DNA from: Henricia sp. BOLD:AAB3569
Lineage: Eukaryota > Echinodermata > Asteroidea > Spinulosida > Echinasteridae
Direction of reading: 5' to 3'
DNA length: 64,000 nucleotides
NCBI GenBank assembly: GCA_037783545.1
Contig: JBBELK010000671.1
Coordinates: 186,001-250,000, forward strand
A program made the translations under genes and the position numbers. This document shows positions 52,001-61,000 of the stretch, piece by piece. Position 1 is the first letter of the stretch, and the number at the start of each line of letters is the position of its first letter. Below the pieces are notes generated by a model. It did no database searches and was not told where the DNA came from. It saw only the letters and a program-made list of their open reading frames with translations.

Positions 52001-55000
52001 ACCTAGTCCGCAAAACATACATGTAAGAAGCAGACTGAACAATTTGGTTAATTACCATGCACGGACACCAGGATTTACTTATGATAGTAAACCATGTAAA
52101 AATGTTAGTAGGATGATAAAAACACAAAATTACAAGAGGGGAAAATGTCATATAGTCAGGGAATTTTGCTAAAACCTGGGAACTAAATCCTTACCAAATA
52201 ATTTCTTCGCCAATGTGTTAGTGAAGGTGTCTACTAACACCTCTTAAAAAGTTGAAATTCAATTCCCCTAGGAAACCACGTGACAGCTGCTAAAAGTTTT
52301 ACCTTAAAAATACAGTACAGACAACAGCCGTTGACAAAGCGCCCATTTGTTTTGAATGGTGTGCGCCTAAGCAGACGACTGTTTTGTGTTTCATACTGGC
52401 GCAAATGCGGGCAGCGCTGTGATTGGATTGGACTCTGGTGCTGCTCCTGTGGTTTTCTGTGGTTCTGAATCGAATTCTGAGGTTTTTTTAAATGATGAAA
52501 GGTCAGGGTCACGTGACTAAGCTGAGAATCGGGGCCATTTCCAAGATGGCCGCCATTGAAATTTACAGGTGCCAGGCGTAGGCCGTGTCAGTTGTATATA
52601 GGTATACCTAGAGTCGGCCGATTTTAAAGATCCTGGTGTTGATACTATGGTTTTACAAGGTGCTGAATCCAATTCCGAGGTTTTTATAACGATGAAAGTT
52701 CAGAGTCACGTGATTAGGCTGAGGATCAGGGTCATTTCCAGGAACTTGCCTTTTTACCCAGCGTGCACCACCTGAAAACAGCCCGATTTGCCAGGTAGGC
52801 CTATAGACCGTATCGAATAGCCGCCATTTCGTTTTCGTGGGGCACCTTGTTTGTTACTTAAACCGTTCAACAATGCAAGCACAATATGTGCAATCATGCA
52901 TGTCCTCAAGGAACAAAGAAACTGCCCCACAGAATCGCGGCTATTCGATACGGTCTATAGCGCGAAGGCGGGACTGCAGTAGCATTTATGCAAATATAAT
53001 AATTTAGTGCAAATCTATCACGCAACTGGTCTATCATTGGTACCGAGTTGCGCTAAACGTCCCCGAAATGTACCACACACACTTTCTTAACAATGTGAAC
53101 ATGATCAGAGGCTAAATATTCTTGCAAAAGTTGAAGTTTTGCCTTCGGAATTGCTTGGTAATTTCTGGAATCGGCAAGCTACCACTCATATAATCTAATA
53201 TAAATAAAAGGAATCGATTTCTACTAGGAATCAATTCCTCAAACATCTGGAATCGCGATTACGATTCCTAAAGTGGGACAGATTCTACCCGATTCCGGCG
53301 CCGAATCGCCCAAGCCCAGTATTATAAGGACGTGGGGTGTTACTGTTATGTCCGAGCGGTCTAGCGCGTCGAACTCAAGTTCCTGTGCCAGTACTAGAAT
53401 GTGGGTTCGATTCCGGGCCGTGACGAGTTGTGGCACTTGTGCTCTTGAGCAAGGCACTTAATCACAATTGTTCCGTCCTTCGGAAAGGAATGTAAAGCCG
53501 TTGGTCCAGTGTGTTACATGTAATGCACTTTAAATATCGCAGAGGATTATTTCGTGAAGAGCAAGGGGAGGGATTCCCCGGTGTCTCTGGCCGTTTCTAA
53601 TTCAACTTAGAAGTTGATAGTTATTCGAATATATATATTAATAATCTATGTTTATTGATCCCATTCCTGTAATTGGCGGTTCTTCCGCTGTTGGATGTGG
53701 TGAATAAATAAATAATAGAGCCTTTCAACCGACAGCCATGCATGCATGTGAGGGGGACCCCGACGTTAAACCACCCATTTTCAGTTTAAAACCACCCATT
53801 TTCAAATCAAGTAATTTCATGACGTACATGTAGTGCGTCTCTGTCCCATTGGACGCGGACGCACTTAATGCCGTATTCCACTCGCGCTCGTGGGATAACT
53901 AATAAAGAACCGTGTGTTTTGGGTGTGACACCTCGAAAAATAGAGAATGTTGAATTGATATTTTTCTAGAAACATAAGTTATTCGCTTTCACATTACACA
54001 TCAATGGAAAAAAAAAACCTACATGTACATACCGGTGGCCTGTCTAATCTGTCTGAGAAAGTCTTTCAAAACAGAAGAAAAAAGATTTGACAGGCCACAA
54101 GTCCAGAGGGCACGTTGCACGCCGCTGATCACAGACCAAACGCCAAGTCAGACTGGGGCAAGTCTATGGACGAGGCGCAAAACGGCGGTTTTCACAGTGA
54201 TTTTATTTTTGCTGAAATAAAGTAAATGCTATAAAAATGTGTTTGTACAGAAGAAAACAAATTTGCTGAGAACCACGGACTGTATACATGGTACATACCG
54301 GTATATATTTAATGTCATGCTTTTGTTACTGTTTTTTTTCATTACTCGGACACTCTCGATAAAAGAGTTGAATGCACAAGCGGTTGATATAAAAGTTCCC
54401 GACAACCTTGAGGTTATCTGGATAAAAGCACGCCCAAATCGTCTCCCTAGAGCAATTTCTGTCTTATTCTACGGGGTGTTACCGTATATTCGCCACCTAA
54501 CAATACTCATGCCGATGAATTGGCCGACTACTTGCTTGATAGTGTAGATAAAATCGGCACTAAGTATCCAGAGGCTGGCATAACGATTCTTGGCGACTTC
54601 AATCAACTTGACATTTCGCAAATTCTTGTTAGCCACAAATTTGCCCAAGTTGTCAACAAACCAACAAGAAACGCACGTATTCTCGATCTGATTGTAACCA
54701 ATGTCTCGGATTATTATCAAGAACCATTGATCTGTGCCCCTGTTGGAACTAGTGACCACTGTACAGTCTTGTGGACACTTACATGTATGTAATGCTTTTA
54801 GAATATGTAATGCTTTTAGAATATGTAATGCTTTTAGAATATGTAATGCTTTTAGAATATGTAATGCTTTTAGAATATGTAATGCTTTTAGAATATGTAA
54901 TGCTTTTAGAATATGTAATGCTTTTAGAATATGTAATGCTTTTAGAATATGTAATGCTTTTAGAATATGTAATGCTTTTAGAATATGTGGACATAAAAGG

Positions 55001-58000
55001 GCTTCACTGTTAAATTTCATCAAATTTGGTACACATTGTACATGTACATATATAATACATTTAAACCTCCCGTTCCTGTAAATGACGACGTCAAGGATAT
55101 GTGGACATAAATTCAACGTCCATTAAAAGGTACCGGTAATATAGTTTAAAAATTAGGTGGAAGTTTCAGTCCCCCTGTTTAGAGACATCGTAACCTGGAC
55201 GTCACTCGTAATGCAATGAAGACGACGTCCAACCTGGGCTAACCGTACACCATACATGTACGTAGACATGGGGCGAATTACAATATGCAGTCTTATACAT
55301 GTAAGACAGGTCTATAGGCTTAGCCGGCTAATGCAGCGTCCACTAAGACCGGTCTACAATTATAGCCCGCTTGCAATATCGTTGTCTTAGAGTTAGACCA
55401 GTCTTCAAATTTAAGCCTGCGGCAAGCAGGCTATAATTTTTTGACACCGCACTACATCTCGTAAATTTGCATGAAAAAAGACATTGTGCCCATTAGAGCC
55501 TTTTTGTAACTCCCGGGGTCAGTTTCTCTGCAAACACTGCACCACACACGCGTCATCAAGTGGCTTCGTGAGTTTGTTTGGCATGAAATCACACAAGGAT
55601 AGCCAGCTGCGTCATTTTCCGTTAAAATGTGCGTGTTCTTCGGCTGGTGCAGCCGTACTTCAGTTAGACTCGTTTACTGCAATGGGCTAAACCAGCGACT
55701 AAGCCGAGACTGGCTAAGTTGGATAGCCGGCTATAAAAGACCAGTCTTAGACCAGTGGCCAAGTCAATTTTACGGCAATCTGCCCCTGATCCGTACGCAG
55801 AGCCCAGTATGTTTTTGCACACCCTCAATTAAACCGAGGATAAAGCATCCTATTGTTAAGAAGTACACAAAGCCAGGTTCGTGGTCTGCAAATGATAATT
55901 ATTGGTTAAAATGAAGGCTGAAAAGTGCTCCAATTTTTCCTGTACATGTAGCGGAGGAATAATTTTCAGACATGGTTGCCTTTGGAATATGCTTATTTAG
56001 GGGTAGTCTTCTTTAGAGCCATTTTTCCGAAAAAAAACAATGGTAAACTTAGTGCAAATTGAAAAGAAAATGAAAGTTCAGGTCTTAAAGGAACACACCG
56101 GCTTTGTTGGGCTACATGTATTTTGGGCTCGAAATAGACTCATACATTATTCTGAAGCGCCTTCTAGAGTAAATTAGATATATCCTGAAAAGACGCTGTC
56201 AAATTTGGCTGTTTTTGAGCACTTTTGAAAAATTCAAGGTCACGTGACTTTTCGGAACCAAATTCTGGTTACGAAAAGTCACGTGGTCTTGTGAGTTAGT
56301 TGTATTCAGCCGTATAAAAGTTTGTTACTGCAGAACTGCACCAAATTCAACTCTGATTTCCCCCCAATATTTATAAGTACTTGACAAAAGAGAGACTATT
56401 TATACAGGTATGAAACAAAGTATGAAAATTCAAACATAATTGTTTGTTTCGAGAGTCCGGGGGAACGGGAGCGAGCGCGTGCTACGGCAGGCTACCGTGG
56501 AGTGTAGAATATTTGCCCCGCGCAGCATGGCAGCAATTAGCCTAAGTGCACACACACACGGGCGTGTTGCTTCGGTGTACATGTACGTTCGTGAAGAAAA
56601 AACATGATGCTAACTCCTCAAAAGAAAACGGAAATTCCTATTCAGTCGTCCGGGCTGTCCAGTGAAATCGTGAGCAGAAAATTGGAGATATCCTGAGTAG
56701 GAGAAGAGCGAATTGTTTGTGACAAAGTCGTGAGGCTTGCGCGATTTGCAACGGCTGGTAAAGCGTATAACCCGTCTTTTGACCGTTTTTGTTAATGTTG
56801 CACTTCTTTAGTAAATTACGGGATATCAAAAAAGTATTGTCAATGCTGCTACATCACTAAATCATGTAAACAGTAGGCCGGTGTGTACCTTTAAACACTA
56901 TTTTTCCACCTGGCGCCATGGCCTGAGAGAGGAGTTGCGAAAAGGGAAAATAGTGTTGCGGACGCAAATTTGCAGTACTGTATGTTAGGGCTTCACTGTT
57001 ACCAAGAGAAAGGGGGAGGTGAGCTGCAAAAAGGGAAAATAGAGGTGAGCTGCAAAAAGGGAAAATAGTGGTGCGGGGCAATTTTGCAGTATGTTATGGC
57101 TTCACTGTTATCCCGAGAGAAAAGGAAAGTGGAGCGAACGCAAATTAATTTGCAGTATGTCCGCAGTGTTCTCCACTGGTACATATTTTGTCCGGGTGCA
57201 CCGATGTCGCTTAGCGGGGGAGTGGGGGCGGAAGACAAGGGGAAAATTTTTGTTATGGCTGAGCATGCAGTGCCCTCAAGAGGTGAACACATTCACCACT
57301 TGAGGGCGCGCTGTTCAAAAAAAATGAATGCAACTGTCATGGCCGTTATCGACGCTGATGCGATAGATTTGCGTGGTAAGTGAATTTACACCTAATTTTG
57401 GAACGAGTTTGCTGGGTCTCTTTTCGCAGTGTTTTAGAGGGGAAAATTTATTATTTTTGTCCGGGCGGAAAATTTTTGTCTGGGTTCTAACTGTTCCTGG
57501 GACGATTTTTTTCGGGCGGCGCACCCGGACAAAACCGGCAGTGGAGAACACTGGTTAGGGCTTCACTGTTGCCACGAGAAAAGGTGGTGCGAAAAGGGAA
57601 AATAGTGGTGCGGGCGCAAATTTGCAAGGGTGTACATGTACAATGTATGATACATCCTGAGATCTCAGGGAATTTCCACTCTGCAAAGCGACGTAACAAT
57701 ACCCTGAGGAAATACACGCAAATCTGTGGAGTGAGCCGGCTGTTGTCTTGAGCCAACTCACGCCCGAGTCATTTTGATACATGTACATGTAATTTAATCA
57801 ATTCGGTCATGTTATGCCGAAAAGAAACGATTTCTATGCTTTCCAAAAATTGTATTGGGTTCCGTTCCTTATGACTGTCCCATTCCTACCAAACTTTCAG
57901 ACGAATGTAATGGAACGGATTCCCCAGTATCCTTTAAATACATGTAGCAGCCAATCGCCGACACGGACAACGGCCAGCATTACCGAGTACATGTATTACA

Positions 58001-61000
58001 TGCATGCACGGTGTTTGCAATCTGCGCGCGTTACATTTGAATGCCTGCAATCATGCTGCAAGGCACTGCCAAGCGTCCTGATTGGTCCAGCAGAGGCGAC
58101 AAGATTTCTGTCGCTTGTTCCACCGCGAAATGGGGCCTGTTTCAACAGGGCCACTACGCAGGAGTTAGGGAGTGCGTTAAAGGGGCACTGTTGCAAGAGG
58201 ATGTGTATGATAGGGCTTAATTCACTAAAGCAAAGAGAACAGGCGGTGCGAAAAAGGAAAATACATGTAGTGGTGTGGACACCAATTTGCAGTAGTCCAG
58301 CGTGCAGCCCAATGTGATTTTTGATCGAACCTCCATTTGGCGTCTAAAGTTTATTTCTTTGCAGATTCATGTAGTTCAGTACCGGTAGGTCTAATTTATG
58401 AATCCAATTGATGACATCATGTCACTACTGAGCAATTTGCGTAATATTACGAAAACTCCTATTTTTATTTATAACTCAGCAACTGGTAACGATAGCATGA
58501 TGAGTTTGGTGTCTAGGTATAGGTTTTCATGGTCAAAGATTTAGATAAGCACATTCTGGGGCAAGCCCCCATTGTACATGTATGTATGCCACTTTCAGGG
58601 CTTAATTGGTTTGTGGCAAGCGTACCAATTTTTTTTGGGGGGGTGGGGAGGAGGTGCGGGAGAAGCATAGTTATAAACGTATGCATAGACGTATGCGAAA
58701 CCTCTCTAATATTTAGTACATTTCATTTTGCCGCATGGACAGAGCCCAATGATTGGGCCAATCGCAACCCTACATGTAAATGTGGCCCTACATGTTGTAC
58801 ATTTTTTTGGTAGATTAATTCTCCTGATGCTTTCATATGATCGGGGTAATTCTCGATTCCTAAGCGATACATCTTTAAATTGCACAATTGCACAGAATAA
58901 AATGCATACCACCCCATGCATGATCTTGACTTGGTCGACAAACCACCTTACGATATTGTTGCATGGTCTATCACACTGAACATGCTGAAACACTGCAACG
59001 CTACTATAGTATGTACCGGTAGTAACCTCCGACTTTTCTAAAGATTTCAACTGTGTTAGTCACCAAATTGTTTTATAAGAAATCCACTCAATTGTAAGAC
59101 ACATAAAAAGTTGCTCTCACCATTGAGGAACAATAATTTAATGAAGAGTGACAATTTGATTGCCATCAGATGCAGGACTAACTGTTATACATGTAAGCTG
59201 GTAAAGACATTGGGAAAACTTACATGTAGGCCACTTGCAGATAAACACCAGATTGATTAAAACATTAGTACTTACCTTCAAGGTCGTCTCCAAGGAAGCA
59301 CAAAGCCCTTGGGGAGCCATGGAAAAGGTTCAATCTCTTGACAGGGGCTGGAGTACTTTGGGATGAATCAGTGAAGTCACCTGAAAAACAACAAGACATA
59401 TGTGTGGGCTTGTGGGCCAGGTCAAGCGGTAACAGAGGGACACTTTTGTAAATGTACTGTAACTGGTATCCAAGGCCAAGTAAAATGATTCTGGTACTAC
59501 GTATGTACATGTATGTAAAGGCTACATGTACCTTATTTAGACTGCAAAACTGAGGGAAAAAAATTGGGGGCAGACGACATCCTGGGACACAAAATTAACG
59601 TCAAATTTTACAAATTGTTTTCAGACATTCATATCATGCTGTTCCCGACATGTTTCCTTTATCTTTCACATTGTAGTCCATGGGCCACGACACTTGTCGG
59701 TACAATTTTGGGGGACAAAGGCTATTCATATTTTTTTGAAAGATGACCACTTTGGGCACATTTTTTGGCATGATGGACATTCTAAAGTGGTAGTTTTATA
59801 CCATTTTGGTGAAAAAAAACATGGTTTTGGGGACAATAAATCACGTTTTTAAATATTTTCCTATACAAAATTTGCAGGCTTAAATGAAAAATCTAAAAAG
59901 TGAATATTGTGAGCAGTGGAAGCGTGGAATTTTTACAAGGTTTGTTTTTCTCAATGGTTGCCATGGCAACAGCCGTTTTTGGGCCAAAAAATTTAATTTT
60001 TGGTAATAAAACTTGCATTTTTATACGTGGTTTGTACCGCTTGTTTCATTTTCTTCTCAAAGGTTGCCATGGCAACAGACATTTTGGGGTAAAAAAAAGA
60101 AACCCACAATTTTTGGCAAATAAAATGTAAAACTCTGTATCTCCAGATTTATGGAATACTGGTGTACTCCAACGGCAAACGCATTCTAAATCGCGGACGT
60201 CCTTGGCAATCGCGGCCCTATTGTTCCTAATGTTAAACGTCCCCCATTTGAATACAGAAACCGACACTATCGTGCGTTCGCGCGCGCACACTGATCGTAC
60301 CCGACATGTACTATGGGAAACAAGACAAAGATGGACGCAACGTGATGCAGGTCAATCCCTTACAGAAATCTTCCAAGCTGCAAGCTTGCGGCTTGCAGGC
60401 AAGCTTGCAGGCAAGCTTGCTTACCTGCTCACCAGCAAGCTTGCTATAATGATAAGTTTGCTGCAAGCTCGCAGCAAGCTTGCCTACATGCTTACCTACC
60501 ACTCGCTTGCCACCCATTTTCTGTTTTTGTCATCAAACTTGCACTTTTGCATACTAACAATACTCTACATGTACAACCTAACAAGATAAAACTGCATGTT
60601 CCTTGCTCTATGAGCAGATGAGCAGCTGAAAGGAATGCATTAATTGCTAAAAAATTTAACTCAGTCCTACAAAATGAATTTAGGCATAAATCAGAGGTGT
60701 TAAAAATAGGAAGATCAGTACACATGCAAAACTAAGGACATGATCGATTGATCGAGAGTGCATGGCTATCCTGATACATGTACATATCACAGCATATTTT
60801 TTTCTGCTAAATGTAAGCTTATAAATGTCAAATTTGCACTTCCTCACACTGATATTTAGTGATATTTGTAGGTAAAATAATTATCTAAGACTAAATAAAT
60901 CTATTCTAGCTAGTGTCCTACAATGAACAATGTCATTATGTGAACATGATGGTGAACATGATGATACACAATACAATGGTTTGTCTACACATACATGTAC

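Noticed and set aside
46122-52512. Small proteins repeated three times at 2,854-bp intervals
   Set aside because: The triplication is of the DNA unit. Frames are short, overlap on both strands and include MITE and SINE sequence.
54469-55116. 215-codon minus-strand frame and repetitive plus-strand frames
   Set aside because: They are generated by the 18-bp tandem array, whose unit is a multiple of three and lacks stops.
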